Assembly: GCF_040702995.1 (NCBI RefSeq)
Contig: NZ_CP159992.1
Coordinates: forward strand, 3,311,501-3,375,500
Source of the DNA: Paenibacillus sp. AN1007
GTDB lineage: Bacteria > Bacillota > Bacilli > Paenibacillales > Paenibacillaceae
Length of the DNA stretch: 64,000 nt
Direction: 5' to 3'
Positions 55,037-64,000 of this stretch are shown piece by piece. The position numbers and the translations under genes are program-made. The notes beneath the pieces were generated by a model. The model had not been told where the DNA came from and made no database searches. It saw only the letters and a program-made list of their open reading frames with translations. The number at the start of each line of letters is the position of its first letter. The first letter of the stretch is position 1.

Positions 55037-55065
55037 ATCTTATGAGGACAAGGGCAGAAATATGA
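55037..55065 (-). promoter_or_regulatory. Sigma-E promoter candidate of the ylxY-like gene
   Basis: On the minus strand TCATATT (55059-55065) and CATAAGAT (55037-55044) are 14 bases apart, close to the sigma-E consensus (TCATATT, CATACANT). Confidence 0.55.
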
Positions 55066-55110
55066 TTAATAACCGCAATCTCTTGGTCAATGATCTCTCC
55101 TTTAAACGTT

Positions 55111-55143
55111 AAAAAAAGAGCCAGAAATTCGCATTCTGTCTCT
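55111..55143 (-). terminator. Terminator of pnp
   Basis: GAGACAGAAT...ATTTCTGGCTC with a short loop, then seven T on the minus strand. Confidence 0.85.
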
Positions 55144-55180
55144 TCTTCAATCTTGCATATGTTATTCGAGCGTCAGCCGC

Positions 55181-57283
55181 CTAAGATTGTGCAGGAGCTT
55201 CCGCTGTTAATACAGCTTTACGGGACAGGTTGATTCGACCTTGCGGGTCAATCTCGGTTACTTTCACCGTGATGGAATCACCGATCGCCACAACATCTTC
55301 CACTTTGGCTACACGTTCTGTAGACAATTGAGAAATGTGTACCAGACCTTCTTTGTTTGGCAGCACTTCAACAAATGCACCGAACTTCTCGACACGTTTA
55401 ACTTTGCCGACATAAATTTCGCCAACCAGTACTTCGCGAACGATCCCTTCGATGATCGCTTTGGCTTTATCATTCATCTCCTGATTAGAAGAAGCGATAA
55501 AGACACGTCCATCCTGTTCGATATCAATTTTAACACCGGTTTCTTCGATGATTTTGTTGATAATTTTACCACCAGCACCGATCACATCGCGAATTTTATC
55601 CGGATTGATGTGCATAGTCGTAATTTTAGGCGCATACTGGGACAATTGCTCACGAGGTGTTTTCATCACTTCGGTCATTTTACCCAAAATGTGCATGCGT
55701 CCTTCTTTTGCTTGAGCCAGCGCCTCGGACAAGATTTGACGGTCAATCCCATCAATTTTGATGTCCATTTGAATCGCTGTTACCCCTTCAGGTGTTCCTG
55801 CTACTTTGAAGTCCATATCGCCGAGATGATCTTCCATCCCTTGAATATCACTCAGAATGGATACGTGCTCTCCATCTTTGATCAGACCCATCGCCACACC
55901 AGCTACCGGAGCTTTGATTGGTACACCCGCATCCATCATCGCAAGCGTGCTCGCGCAAATACTTGCTTGGGATGTAGAACCGTTGGATTCCAATACTTCA
56001 GAGACCAAACGGATGGTGTACGGGAAGTCGGTTTCAGACGGAATGACTTTCGACAGCGCACGCTCACCCAGCGCACCATGTCCGATTTCACGGCGTCCCG
56101 GCGCACGAAGCGGACGAGCTTCACCTACGCTGAACGGCGGGAAATTATAGTGATGCATGAAACGTTTGGTTTCTTCCAGACTGATGCCGTCCAAAATTTG
56201 AACGTCACCCAGTGCACCGAGTGTACAGATGCTCAAAGCTTGTGTTTGTCCACGTGTGAACAGGCCTGAACCGTGTGTACGCGGAAGCAGGGAGGTATCA
56301 CACTCAATTGGACGAATCTCAGCCAGTCCGCGTCCATCCGGACGAACTTTATCATGAGTGATCAGGCGGCGCACTTCTTCTTTGACGATATCGTGCAGCA
56401 CTTCTTTCACGTCTTTGAGCAGTTCAGGTGTTTCAATATACTTCTCTTCGAAGTGAGCAACCGTTTCGTCATTAACTGCATCAATAGCATCCTGACGAGC
56501 ATGTTTCTCTGCAATTTTAACAGCCTCCACCAGACGTGCGCTTGCAAACTCACGAACGCTGCTGTTCACTTCTGCATTGACAGCATGCAGCTTCACTTCC
56601 ATTTTTTCTTTACCGGCAACTTGTACAAGCTGTTCAATGACAGTCACGATGTTTTTGATCTCGTCATGTCCGAACATGATTGCTTCAAGCATCACTTCTT
56701 CCGGTAATTCATTCGCTTCGGCTTCAACCATCATGATCGCATCTCTAGTTCCTGCAACCACGAGTTCAAGTTCGCTGATTTCAAGCTGTGCAATCGTTGG
56801 GTTAATGATGAACTCTCCATCAATACGGCCCACCTTCACACCGCCAATCGGCCCGCTGAAAGGCACATCGGAAATGCTCAATGCTGCTGAGGTACCAATC
56901 ATGGCTGCAATTTGTGGTTCGCAGTCCTGATCCACACTCATAACAATGTTCAGAACTTGTACATCATTACGGAAACCTTCCGGGAACAATGGACGAATCG
57001 GGCGGTCCGTCAGACGGCTGGCCAGAATCGCTTTCTCGGACGGTCTACCTTCACGCTTGATAAATCCTCCCGGGATTTTACCTACAGCGTACAATCTTTC
57101 TTCATAGTTCACCGTCAGTGGGAAAAAGTCCAGATCTTTCGGCTCACTTGATGCTGTCACGGTACACAACACTACGGTATCTCCGTATGTTACCTTAACG
57201 GCAGCATTCGCCTGTTTGGCCAAACGCCCGGTTTCAAGCGTAAGCTTTCTTCCACCAAGCTGCATTTCAACACGCTGTTCCAT
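55181..57283 (-). CDS. pnp: Polynucleotide phosphorylase
   Basis: A 700-residue exoribonuclease degrading RNA phosphorolytically 3' to 5'. Two RNase PH domains (about 1-215 and 310-540, including [30 protein letters not shown]), a KH domain (about 550-615, [18 protein letters not shown]) and an S1 domain (about 620-690, [23 protein letters not shown]) are in the usual order. ATG follows AAGGAGG. It is downstream of rpsO with two hairpins between. Confidence 0.97.
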   Translation of the reverse strand: MEQRVEMQLGGRKLTLETGRLAKQANAAVKVTYGDTVVLCTVTASSEPKDLDFFPLTVNYEERLYAVGKIPGGFIKREGRPSEKAILASRLTDRPIRPLFPEGFRNDVQVLNIVMSVDQDCEPQIAAMIGTSAALSISDVPFSGPIGGVKVGRIDGEFIINPTIAQLEISELELVVAGTRDAIMMVEAEANELPEEVMLEAIMFGHDEIKNIVTVIEQLVQVAGKEKMEVKLHAVNAEVNSSVREFASARLVEAVKIAEKHARQDAIDAVNDETVAHFEEKYIETPELLKDVKEVLHDIVKEEVRRLITHDKVRPDGRGLAEIRPIECDTSLLPRTHGSGLFTRGQTQALSICTLGALGDVQILDGISLEETKRFMHHYNFPPFSVGEARPLRAPGRREIGHGALGERALSKVIPSETDFPYTIRLVSEVLESNGSTSQASICASTLAMMDAGVPIKAPVAGVAMGLIKDGEHVSILSDIQGMEDHLGDMDFKVAGTPEGVTAIQMDIKIDGIDRQILSEALAQAKEGRMHILGKMTEVMKTPREQLSQYAPKITTMHINPDKIRDVIGAGGKIINKIIEETGVKIDIEQDGRVFIASSNQEMNDKAKAIIEGIVREVLVGEIYVGKVKRVEKFGAFVEVLPNKEGLVHISQLSTERVAKVEDVVAIGDSITVKVTEIDPQGRINLSRKAVLTAEAPAQS

Positions 57284-57399
57284 GAAATCCCTCCTTTAAT
57301 TCGTTCCTATCAACAATGGATTCTGCATATTCACAGTATTTCCTGCTTGTCCGGCATTCATTAGCTATGATTGGACGGGAAGCAGGCTGACTTGCAAAA

Positions 57400-57423
57400 C
57401 AAAAGCTCCTTGCGGAGCTCTCA
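57400..57423 (-). terminator. Terminator-like hairpin upstream of pnp
   Basis: GAGCTCC and GGAGCTTTTG form a short stem with a four-base loop and T-rich end on the minus strand, between rpsO and pnp. Confidence 0.65.
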
Positions 57424-57458
57424 GCTACAAATATATGGCAACATGTTCATCTACAAAA

Positions 57459-57521
57459 CAACCCGGCTGTAAGCCCCGCTTGTCCTTTTAGACAAAAGAA
57501 AAGCGGATAACAGCCAGGTTG
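57459..57521 (-). promoter_or_regulatory. Long two-part hairpin in the rpsO-pnp spacer
   Basis: CAACCTGGCTGT pairs with ACAGCCGGGTTG at the base, and CCGCTT with AAGCGG further in, around a 20-base apical part. It starts about 20 bases after the rpsO stop. In E. coli a double-stranded hairpin in this spacer is cut by RNase III and then mediates PNPase autocontrol; a like role here is inferred only from place and shape. It could also simply terminate rpsO. Confidence 0.5.
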
Positions 57522-57543
57522 ATTTTGAAAACATGTACGATAA

Positions 57544-57813
57544 TTAACGACGCAATCCGAGTTTTTCGATCAGTGCGCTGTAACGTTTAACATCTTTGTT
57601 TTTCACGTAAGCCAAAAGCTTACGACGTTGACCTACCATTTTCAAAAGTCCACGACGTGAGTGGTGGTCTTTCTTATGCGTACGCAAGTGGTCTGTCAAA
57701 CTTCTGATGTTTTCCGTAAGGATAGCAACTTGCACCTCAGGTGATCCAGTATCGGACTCATGAGTTTTGTGCTCGTCGATCAGTTGTTGTTTACGTTCTT
57801 GAGTCAATGCCAT
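57544..57813 (-). CDS. rpsO: Ribosomal protein S15
   Basis: The 89-residue 30S protein S15 that binds 16S rRNA near the central three-way junction. The sequence is canonical ([47 protein letters not shown]). ATG at 57813 follows AAGGAGG by eight bases. It has its own promoter and leader (57843-57945). Confidence 0.98.
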   Translation of the reverse strand: MALTQERKQQLIDEHKTHESDTGSPEVQVAILTENIRSLTDHLRTHKKDHHSRRGLLKMVGQRRKLLAYVKNKDVKRYSALIEKLGLRR

Positions 57814-57842
57814 CCTATTCACCTCCTTCATTATAATCGCCG

Positions 57843-57883
57843 TTAGCCTCGTCACCGCCGGTGAGAGCGTGTAACCAAGCTAA
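57843..57883 (-). promoter_or_regulatory. rpsO leader hairpin, possible S15 autoregulatory site
   Basis: TTAGC pairs with GCTAA, and inside it CTCTCACC pairs with GGTGACGAG, giving a branched stem that ends close to the rpsO Shine-Dalgarno. S15 represses its own mRNA in several bacteria by binding a structure mimicking its rRNA site; this leader is a fair candidate. Confidence 0.5.
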
Positions 57884-57915
57884 GGTTAATGTCGTCTTAA
57901 TCGACAACGTAGTAC

Positions 57916-57945
57916 ATTATATCATAGTTGCCCAGACAAAGTAAA
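57916..57945 (-). promoter_or_regulatory. Sigma-A promoter of rpsO
   Basis: A perfect TATAAT (57916-57921, minus strand) with TTTACT 18 bases upstream, about 100 bases before the start codon. Confidence 0.65.
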
Positions 57946-57970
57946 TGTAAACATCAACTTTGATAAAGTT

Positions 57971-58915
57971 TTAGGACAACAGACGGGCAGCGGTCAGTGC
58001 ATCTTCACGGATCTGAGCAATCAAAGCGTCGATTGAATCGAATTTCCGCTCGTTTCGAATGTAGTGCACCAGTTCCACTTTCAGTTCCTGATCATAAATT
58101 TGACCGTCAAAATCAAGCAGATGCACCTCATACGTTGGTTTCATACCATTCTCGTGAAAGGTCGGTTTGACACCCAGGTTCATCACACCTGCCAGTTCTT
58201 GATCCCCAACATTCACACGAACAGCATATACACCTTTAGCTGGTGTAACATAATGGTCCGCAAGTTCGAGATTGGCGGTAGGAAAACCGATCGTTCTTCC
58301 CCGCTTCTCTCCGTGAATAACAGTACCTCTGACACTATAAGGACGTCCAAGCCACTGGCTCGCCTCATCTATCTCGCCCCGCTTCAACAGGGCACGAATC
58401 AGCGAGCTGCTTACCTTCTCTCCACCAAGCAAAAACGGAGGAACCGTTTCTACCGTCATTTCTTGACCGCCCAAGGTGCGCAGCATCTGCTCGTCACCTG
58501 CACCTTTGTGACCAAAGCGGAAATCAAATCCGACAACGGCTGTGCGAGTCTGAAGAGGAAGTAACAGTTCATGAACGAATTGCTCTGGGGAGAGCTGTGA
58601 AAATGATTCATTAAATTCAACAACGTAGAGCACATCAACACCCATACCCTCAAGGATCTCTTCCTTGTCTCTGAGAGGAGTCAGATATCCCTCGTAATCG
58701 CCCTTACGCATAACTTCTTTCGGGTGTGGATGGAAGGTCATAACAGCCGCCTTCATGCCCGATTCCTGCGCAATGCGAACAGCGGATAGAATGACACTTG
58801 CATGTCCGAGATGCAGTCCGTCAAATTGACCAATAGCCAGCACTTGGGGATGTGTACTCAGTTCCGCGGATTGTAAAGTCTGCGGATAAGTTAGCATTAC
58901 GGTTTTCACAATCAT
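57971..58915 (-). CDS. ribF: Bifunctional riboflavin kinase/FAD synthetase
   Basis: A 314-residue enzyme making FMN and then FAD. The N-terminal FAD synthetase domain (about 15-190) has the nucleotidyltransferase motif GQFDGLHLGH and 'VGFDFRFGHKGAGD'; the C-terminal kinase domain (about 190-312) has RGRTIGFPTANLE. The start is ATG 58915 right after GCAGGTGA, with a second ATG at 58897 possible. It lies downstream of truB by 64 bases and is the last gene of the infB group (ribC in B. subtilis). Confidence 0.95.
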   Translation of the reverse strand: MIVKTVMLTYPQTLQSAELSTHPQVLAIGQFDGLHLGHASVILSAVRIAQESGMKAAVMTFHPHPKEVMRKGDYEGYLTPLRDKEEILEGMGVDVLYVVEFNESFSQLSPEQFVHELLLPLQTRTAVVGFDFRFGHKGAGDEQMLRTLGGQEMTVETVPPFLLGGEKVSSSLIRALLKRGEIDEASQWLGRPYSVRGTVIHGEKRGRTIGFPTANLELADHYVTPAKGVYAVRVNVGDQELAGVMNLGVKPTFHENGMKPTYEVHLLDFDGQIYDQELKVELVHYIRNERKFDSIDALIAQIREDALTAARLLS

Positions 58916-58979
58916 TCACCTGCATTTCACTTGATGGGCCAAGCTTGAACCTCGTCATCGCTCCAAGCCCGGTACCTCT

Positions 58980-59903
58980 TTATTCCGGTAAGAAGACTTT
59001 AACAGCCCTCACGGTTGGTTTCAATTCATCCCGTTCAAAAATCCCCAGAAACGTTCCGTCCTGAGCATACAAACGCAGCAGTCCCGGCTTCTCCACGGGC
59101 GGCTCCAACAGACGTGCAGACAACTTCTGACCCTGAAGGGCTCCTTTTGTCTGCTCTTCAGCAACTTTATGAGCCGGAATGGAAGAGATCGCTTCATCTA
59201 CAGGAATCAGCGCCTCCGCCAGCGTGCCTTCCGCCATACGCTGCTCCACTTCTTCAATACGAAGACAATGATCCGCAGCTATTCCTGCAGAGATAGTACG
59301 CTCCAGCTTCACCATGGTGGACGGGAAACCGAGCTCGCGACCGATGTCCACACACAACGTTCGAATATACGTGCCTTTCGAGCACAACGCACGGAATGAT
59401 ATATCTGTGGTTCCATCGCTGACTTCCATTCCGATAAGTTCCAGTTCATAGATCGTCACTTCCCGGCTCTTACGCTCAACGGTCTTGCCTTCACGAGCAA
59501 GTTCATACAATCGTTTCCCATCTACTTTGACCGCAGAATACATGGGCGGAACTTGTGAAATAGTACCTAGAAACTTCTCCAGCACCTGCTGCACCTGATC
59601 CTGCGTCACTTCAACAGCAGACTCGGAACGTTCAATGACTTCACCCGTCAGGTCTTCTGTGTCTGTAGCGAGTCCCAGTCTGAGCGTTGCCAGATATTCT
59701 TTCGGAAGTTCCTGCATGTACTCCACGACTCGTGTAGCCCGCCCGAGGCAGAGCGGAAGAACTCCGGTTACCTGTGGATCGAGAGTACCCGTATGGCCAA
59801 TACGCTTCATTTTCAAAATTCGGCGCATTTTGGCTACGACATCATGCGAAGTGAATCCCGCCGGCTTATATACCGGAAGCACACCTTCAAACGGTTTTAC
59901 CAT
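58980..59903 (-). CDS. truB: tRNA pseudouridine-55 synthase
   Basis: A 307-residue enzyme converting U55 of tRNAs to pseudouridine. GVLPVYKPAGFTSHDVV at the start and the catalytic Asp in GTLDPQVTGVLPLCLGRATR (near residue 40) are typical; the C-terminal PUA-like part is present. ATG overlaps the end of nrnA by seven bases and follows GCAGGTGA. Confidence 0.96.
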   Translation of the reverse strand: MVKPFEGVLPVYKPAGFTSHDVVAKMRRILKMKRIGHTGTLDPQVTGVLPLCLGRATRVVEYMQELPKEYLATLRLGLATDTEDLTGEVIERSESAVEVTQDQVQQVLEKFLGTISQVPPMYSAVKVDGKRLYELAREGKTVERKSREVTIYELELIGMEVSDGTTDISFRALCSKGTYIRTLCVDIGRELGFPSTMVKLERTISAGIAADHCLRIEEVEQRMAEGTLAEALIPVDEAISSIPAHKVAEEQTKGALQGQKLSARLLEPPVEKPGLLRLYAQDGTFLGIFERDELKPTVRAVKVFLPE

Positions 59904-60874
59904 TGTGAGTTCACCTGCTTCAGTACTTTTTCTACAATGTCTTCAAGCTTGCCTTCCATTCGGCATCCCGCTGCGAGAACATGTCCGCCCCCGCCAAAGG
60001 TTTGTGCCAGTGCGGCTACATCAACCCTGCCCGCTGAGCGCATAGACACTTTAACCGCATTCTCATTGATCACTTTGAAAAAGATGCCTACTTCGACCCC
60101 GCGAATGTTGCGCGCATAGTTAACGATGCCTTCCAAATCTTCATTAGCTGCCCCGCATACCTGCATATCCTCTGGTGTGATAACCACCCAGGCAATCCTG
60201 CCGTCTTCTGACATTTGCAAAGAGGAAAGCGCCTTGTTCAAAACACGGACTTGAGGAAGAGTCACCTCTTCGAGCAGCGTTTGAGCAAGATTAGGCCCAT
60301 CTACGCCATGCTCCAACAGGCGGGAGGCGACAGCCATCACATTAGGGCTGGTATTCGCATAACGAAATCCACCGGTGTCTGTCAGCAGGCCTGTGTATAC
60401 TGCCGTAGCGATCTCTTTATTCCATGTAATATTGAAAAGCTGCAGGAAATCAAACAAAATCTCGGCAGTAGCCGCTGCATCCGATTTGATAATGTTCACT
60501 GCACCGTATCCATTATTTGTGGGATGATGATCAATATTCAGAATGACTGCATCTTCTTCAAAATAATGACGGGTAAGTCCCACTCTGGCAAAGTCGGCGC
60601 AATCAACACAAATGATCGCTTTATACTTGCGCTCCGGGGGATATTCTGTCATGTTCACAATGGCATCCGCCTGCCATAAAAAATGCATGCGCTGCGGAAT
60701 TTCACCTTCATTGATCATCGTGAATGTCTTTCCCAGACATGACAGCAGCCAGCCCACCGTTACCGTCGAGCTGACTGCGTCACCGTCCGGCTGTACATGC
60801 GACACGACCAGGTAATCGTCATGCTCCAGCAGGAATTGTTTCCCTGCCTGGAGCGCCTGTTCATAAGTGTGCAT
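59897..60874 (-). CDS. nrnA: NrnA-type bifunctional oligoribonuclease/pAp phosphatase
   Basis: A 325-residue DHH/DHHA1 phosphoesterase that degrades very short RNAs and 3'-phosphoadenosine 5'-phosphate. The DHH domain has SHVQPDGDAVSS, CVDCADFARVG and NIDHHPTNNGYG; the DHHA1 end has FGGGGHVLAAGC. ATG at 60874 follows GAGGAG. It begins 19 bases after rbfA and overlaps truB. Confidence 0.95.
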   Translation of the reverse strand: MHTYEQALQAGKQFLLEHDDYLVVSHVQPDGDAVSSTVTVGWLLSCLGKTFTMINEGEIPQRMHFLWQADAIVNMTEYPPERKYKAIICVDCADFARVGLTRHYFEEDAVILNIDHHPTNNGYGAVNIIKSDAAATAEILFDFLQLFNITWNKEIATAVYTGLLTDTGGFRYANTSPNVMAVASRLLEHGVDGPNLAQTLLEEVTLPQVRVLNKALSSLQMSEDGRIAWVVITPEDMQVCGAANEDLEGIVNYARNIRGVEVGIFFKVINENAVKVSMRSAGRVDVAALAQTFGGGGHVLAAGCRMEGKLEDIVEKVLKQVNSQW

Positions 60875-60893
60875 TGCCGTCTCCTCTATTCTG

Positions 60894-61259
60894 TTACTGG
60901 GATTCGTTTTTGTTGTTGTCGGAACCAATATCACCAAGCAGCTTTTCAATCCGGCTGCCGTATGCAATCGATTCGTCAATCTTGAATATCAATTCGGGAA
61001 CATGACGGAAACGGATACGTTTGCCGAGTTCCGTACGCAAAAAACCGTTTGCTTTGGCAAGAGCCTTAAGCGAGTTATCTTTCTGCTCCTGTTCACCGAA
61101 GACACTCAGATAAACTTTGGCTTGCGACAAGTCGCCAGTCACTTCAACTCCCGTTACGGTAATAAAACCGATACGAGGATCTTTCAGTTCTGACTGGATA
61201 AGCAGACTCAGTTCTTTCTTGATCTGCTCGCCCACTCTACCTGTACGAATCTTAGCCAT
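60894..61259 (-). CDS. rbfA: Ribosome-binding factor A
   Basis: A 121-residue KH-like factor for 16S rRNA maturation. ELKDPRIGFITVTGVEVTGDL, AKVYLSVFG and LGKRIRFRHVPELIFKID are the family marks. ATG follows GAGGTGAA. It is 25 bases downstream of infB in the same operon. Confidence 0.96.
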   Translation of the reverse strand: MAKIRTGRVGEQIKKELSLLIQSELKDPRIGFITVTGVEVTGDLSQAKVYLSVFGEQEQKDNSLKALAKANGFLRTELGKRIRFRHVPELIFKIDESIAYGSRIEKLLGDIGSDNNKNESQ

Positions 61260-61284
61260 TGTTGTTCACCTCATACTTCCCTGC

Positions 61285-63864
61285 TTATCGTTGTACGCTC
61301 TCCATGATGAAGGCTTCAATTACATCGCCTTCCTTGAGATCGTTGTATTTGTCCAATGTGATACCGCACTCGTAACCTTGTGCCACTTCTTTGGCATCAT
61401 CTTTAAACCGTTTCAGGGAATCCAGCTTGCCTTCGTAAAGGACGATACCGTCACGAATCAGGCGTGCTTCCGCAGAACGAGTGATTTTGCCCGAGGTAAC
61501 CATACAACCTGCAATGGTACCCACTTTACTGATGGAGAAGGTATTACGAACTTCAGCATGACCAATAACTTTTTCTTTGTAGATTGGATCAAGCATGCCC
61601 TTCATTGCTTGTTCAATCTCTTCGATAACACTGTAGATGACGCGGTGCAGACGAATGTCTACCTGCTCTTGATCCGCAGTGATTTTTGCCTGATTCTCAG
61701 GACGAACGTTGAAGCCGATCACGATGGCATTGGAAGCCGCAGCCAAGATGATGTCGGATTCCGTGATCGCACCAGCACCGCTGTGAATGATTTTCACGCG
61801 CACACCTTCGACTTCGATCTTCGCAAGGGAACCTTTCAATGCTTCAACCGAACCCTGTACGTCACCTTTGATGATTACGTTCAAGTCTTTGATCTCGCCA
61901 TCTTTAATGTGCTGGAACAGATCATCCAGTGTGACACGTGTATTCGTGCCCAGATCGGATTCACGCTGCGTAATTGCACGTTTATCAGCGATGGAACGAG
62001 CTTTACGCTCATCTTCAAAGACCATAAACGGATCTCCAGCGCCTGGAACTTCCGTCAGACCTGTAATCTCAACAGGTGTTGAAGGTCCAGCTTCTTTCAG
62101 GCGGCGGCCCTTGTCATTGACCATTGCACGCACACGGCCGAAGCAGTTACCTGCTACGAATGCATCGCCGACTTTGAGTGTACCATGCTGCACGAGGATA
62201 CGCGCAACCGGACCACGGCCTTTATCCAGTTCGGCTTCAATAACCGTACCACGAGCACGTTTGTTCGGATTTGCTTTGTACTCGTTCACTTCAGCAACGA
62301 GCAAAATCATCTCAAGCAGTCCTTCAAGACCCATTCTTTGTTTCGCAGATACGTTTACAAAGATGGTATCTCCGCCCCATTCTTCCGGAACGAGTTCATA
62401 GTTGGTCAGTTCCTGTTTCACTTTGTCCGGATCAGCACCCGGTTTGTCAATTTTGTTGACTGCAACGATAATCGGCAGACCCGCAGCTTTGGCGTGGTTA
62501 ATTGCCTCAACCGTCTGCGGCATAACACCATCATCTGCAGCGACAACAATAATCGTCATATCCGTAACTTGTGCTCCACGTGCACGCATCGCAGTAAATG
62601 CTTCGTGGCCAGGAGTATCAAGGAACGTGATTTTCTTATTGTTAATTTCAACCTGATAAGCACCGATATGCTGCGTAATTCCGCCTGCTTCGCCGCTAGA
62701 TACATTCGTGGAACGGATTGCATCCAGCAATGTCGTTTTACCATGGTCGACGTGACCCATAATCGTTACAACTGGAGGGCGGGATTGAAGATCTGCAGGA
62801 TCATCATTCTCTTCCACATTTTCAAAACGATCATCTTCAAGAACAATCTTCACTTCAACTTCAACACCGAATTCACCTGCGAGCAGCAGAATGGTATCAA
62901 TGTCAAGTTCTTGGTTAATGGTTGCCATGACACCCATGCCAATAAGCTTTTTGATTACTTCGGAAGCATCCTTATGAAGAAGTTTTGCCGTTTCACCAAC
63001 AGTCATATCACCGCGAACGATGATTTTCTTAGGTGTGTTATCGATTTTTTCACGCTGTACGTACTGCTGTTGATTTCTGTTGCGATTGTTCTTGCCTCCG
63101 CGATTGTTGCGGAAATTACCACCACGATTGTCATCGAAGCGGCGTCCGCCACCACCACCGCTGTTGGAACGATTGCCGTTATTGCCGCCTGAACTGCCTT
63201 GGCCGCCTCTACGCTGGCCGCCTTGGCCTTGTCCCTGACTTTGGCCACCGCTGCGGTTACCACTGTTTCCAGTGCTTCCACCGCTGTTAGGTCCTGAAGA
63301 TCTGCTAGGACCGCCGCTGTTGTTCGGACGTTGACCCGATCCTTGCGGGCGGGACCCTGTATTTCCTTGACCACCTGAAGCTGGTCTTGGACGATTGCCT
63401 GATTGTCCTCCCTGACTTGAGCCTTGGGAAGTTGTTGTTCTGTTACGGCTATCTTGGCCGCTTGGTCTTTGAGTGCCATTGTTATTGTTGGAATTTGGTC
63501 TATTGTTCATACCTACCTGCTTTTCCTGTTGTATTTTTGTTTGTACGGGACTGCCGGTTGTACTGCTGCTCTTCGGCGTGTTCACTCCGCCGCCCGGCTT
63601 GCTGCTGTCCGCTGGTTTGTCACTGCGCACGGCCGAAGTCGCAACAGACTTGGCTTCGCTGCCTTGTTTCGACGCGGCAGTGGATTTAATATCTTTAAAA
63701 AATTGTTCCACCTTACCGACCGAACCATTCTCCATTACACTCATATGATTGTTAACGGGAATATCCAGTTTTTTAAGGATAGTAATAATTTCCTTACTGC
63801 TCATGTTAAGGGACTTCGCATATTCATAAACTCGCAATTTTTCCTTGTTTTCCTGTTTACTCAA
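61285..63864 (-). CDS. infB: Translation initiation factor IF-2
   Basis: An 859-residue GTPase that brings initiator tRNA to the 30S subunit. The N-terminal IF2_N helix domain (about 1-55) is followed by a long low-complexity linker of Gly, Asn, Ser, Gln and Arg (about 85-270), a second IF2_N domain (about 280-330), the G domain ([12 protein letters not shown] near 373, [13 protein letters not shown]) and the C-terminal beta barrels. Start is TTG at 63864 nine bases after GGAGG, giving [19 protein letters not shown]; it overlaps the ylxQ stop codon. Confidence 0.97.
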   Translation of the reverse strand: MSKQENKEKLRVYEYAKSLNMSSKEIITILKKLDIPVNNHMSVMENGSVGKVEQFFKDIKSTAASKQGSEAKSVATSAVRSDKPADSSKPGGGVNTPKSSSTTGSPVQTKIQQEKQVGMNNRPNSNNNNGTQRPSGQDSRNRTTTSQGSSQGGQSGNRPRPASGGQGNTGSRPQGSGQRPNNSGGPSRSSGPNSGGSTGNSGNRSGGQSQGQGQGGQRRGGQGSSGGNNGNRSNSGGGGGRRFDDNRGGNFRNNRGGKNNRNRNQQQYVQREKIDNTPKKIIVRGDMTVGETAKLLHKDASEVIKKLIGMGVMATINQELDIDTILLLAGEFGVEVEVKIVLEDDRFENVEENDDPADLQSRPPVVTIMGHVDHGKTTLLDAIRSTNVSSGEAGGITQHIGAYQVEINNKKITFLDTPGHEAFTAMRARGAQVTDMTIIVVAADDGVMPQTVEAINHAKAAGLPIIVAVNKIDKPGADPDKVKQELTNYELVPEEWGGDTIFVNVSAKQRMGLEGLLEMILLVAEVNEYKANPNKRARGTVIEAELDKGRGPVARILVQHGTLKVGDAFVAGNCFGRVRAMVNDKGRRLKEAGPSTPVEITGLTEVPGAGDPFMVFEDERKARSIADKRAITQRESDLGTNTRVTLDDLFQHIKDGEIKDLNVIIKGDVQGSVEALKGSLAKIEVEGVRVKIIHSGAGAITESDIILAAASNAIVIGFNVRPENQAKITADQEQVDIRLHRVIYSVIEEIEQAMKGMLDPIYKEKVIGHAEVRNTFSISKVGTIAGCMVTSGKITRSAEARLIRDGIVLYEGKLDSLKRFKDDAKEVAQGYECGITLDKYNDLKEGDVIEAFIMESVQR

Positions 63865-64000
63865 TATACTCCACCTCCGACATTATACCGACTTGCTTGG
63901 AGATCATTTTTGCAAACCCAAGGTCTGTTACCGCAAGAACCACCCGCGTATCTTTACCGATGCTTGACCCTATGCGGTCGCGATCCAATCCGATAAGAAG
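63857..64000 (-). CDS. YlxQ-type L7Ae-family RNA-binding protein, C-terminal part
   Basis: The last 47 codons of a gene entering from the right edge: '[19 protein letters not shown]', '[19 protein letters not shown]' and VEYIE before TAA. This matches the end of the L7Ae/L30e-like YlxQ proteins that precede infB in Bacillales. The stop (63857-63859) overlaps the infB start by eight bases. The rest lies outside the window. Confidence 0.85.
   Translation of the reverse strand, partial: LLIGLDRDRIGSSIGKDTRVVLAVTDLGFAKMISKQVGIMSEVEYIE

Noticed and set aside
63000-63610. Repeat array or CRISPR-like pattern
   Set aside because: It is the Gly/Asn/Ser-rich linker of IF-2, coding and without regular spacers.

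Overview
The window looks like a chromosomal segment of a Paenibacillus or a close relative in the spore-forming Bacillota. Ribosome binding sites are strong (GGAGG type) and TTG/GTG starts are common. The gene order matches the Bacillus subtilis ylxQ-infB-rbfA ... pnp ... dpaAB-dap ... spoIIIE-ymf ... recA-rny-spoVS-miaB-ricA arc almost gene for gene. I see no rRNA, tRNA, transposase, phage gene or CRISPR array. From about 9.2 kb to the end every gene except moaB is on the minus strand.

Region 1 (1-9.2 kb) is more variable. It holds the start of an RsgA-like GTPase gene on the minus strand, preceded by an unexplained leader with a promoter, a 22-codon ORF and two terminators. An ArsR-type regulator follows, divergent from a bacillithiol-disulfide reductase (ypdA) and a DUF441 membrane protein, with a perfect 20-bp palindrome between them. 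Next come a conserved unknown protein, a Nudix hydrolase, a cysteine-free HesB-like protein and a heterodimeric multidrug ABC exporter of the BmrC/BmrD type. The exporter has a leader that looks like a translation-coupled attenuator.

Region 2 (9.2-21.5 kb) holds a YdcF protein, a HEPN-like protein and argS with a complete T-box leader. It also has a four-helix copper-binding protein, a COG0523 metal GTPase, moaB, a lipoprotein and a YhdH-type oxidoreductase. An NAD-salvage cluster (NrtR-like Nudix regulator, pncA, pncB) and a hotdog thioesterase complete it.

Region 3 (21.7-47.6 kb) runs, in transcription order from the right, rnjB-like, tepA, ylzJ, spoIIIE/ftsK, sleB, ymfF, ymfH, ymfI, ymfJ, ymfK, rodZ/ymfM, a small membrane protein, yajQ, pgsA, cinA, recA, recX, rny, ymdB, spoVS, a dipeptidase, pduL, miaB and ricA. 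These genes serve chromosome partition, cell shape, RNA decay, DNA repair and sporulation.

Region 4 (48-64 kb) runs, again from the right, ylxQ (partial), infB, rbfA, nrnA, truB, ribF, rpsO, pnp, ylxY, ymxG, dut, dpaA, dpaB, dapG, dapA. It links translation and RNA turnover to lysine/dipicolinate synthesis. Compared with B. subtilis, asd is missing between dpaB and dapG, and dut sits where ymxH is expected.

The most interesting non-coding signals are the ABC-exporter attenuator, the leader near 450-770, and a set of promoter candidates matching four different sporulation sigma factors: sigma-H at spoVS, sigma-E at ylxY, sigma-G at sleB and sigma-K at dpaA. A long hairpin also lies between rpsO and pnp. 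I found no clearly new multi-gene system; most of the window is conserved housekeeping DNA.
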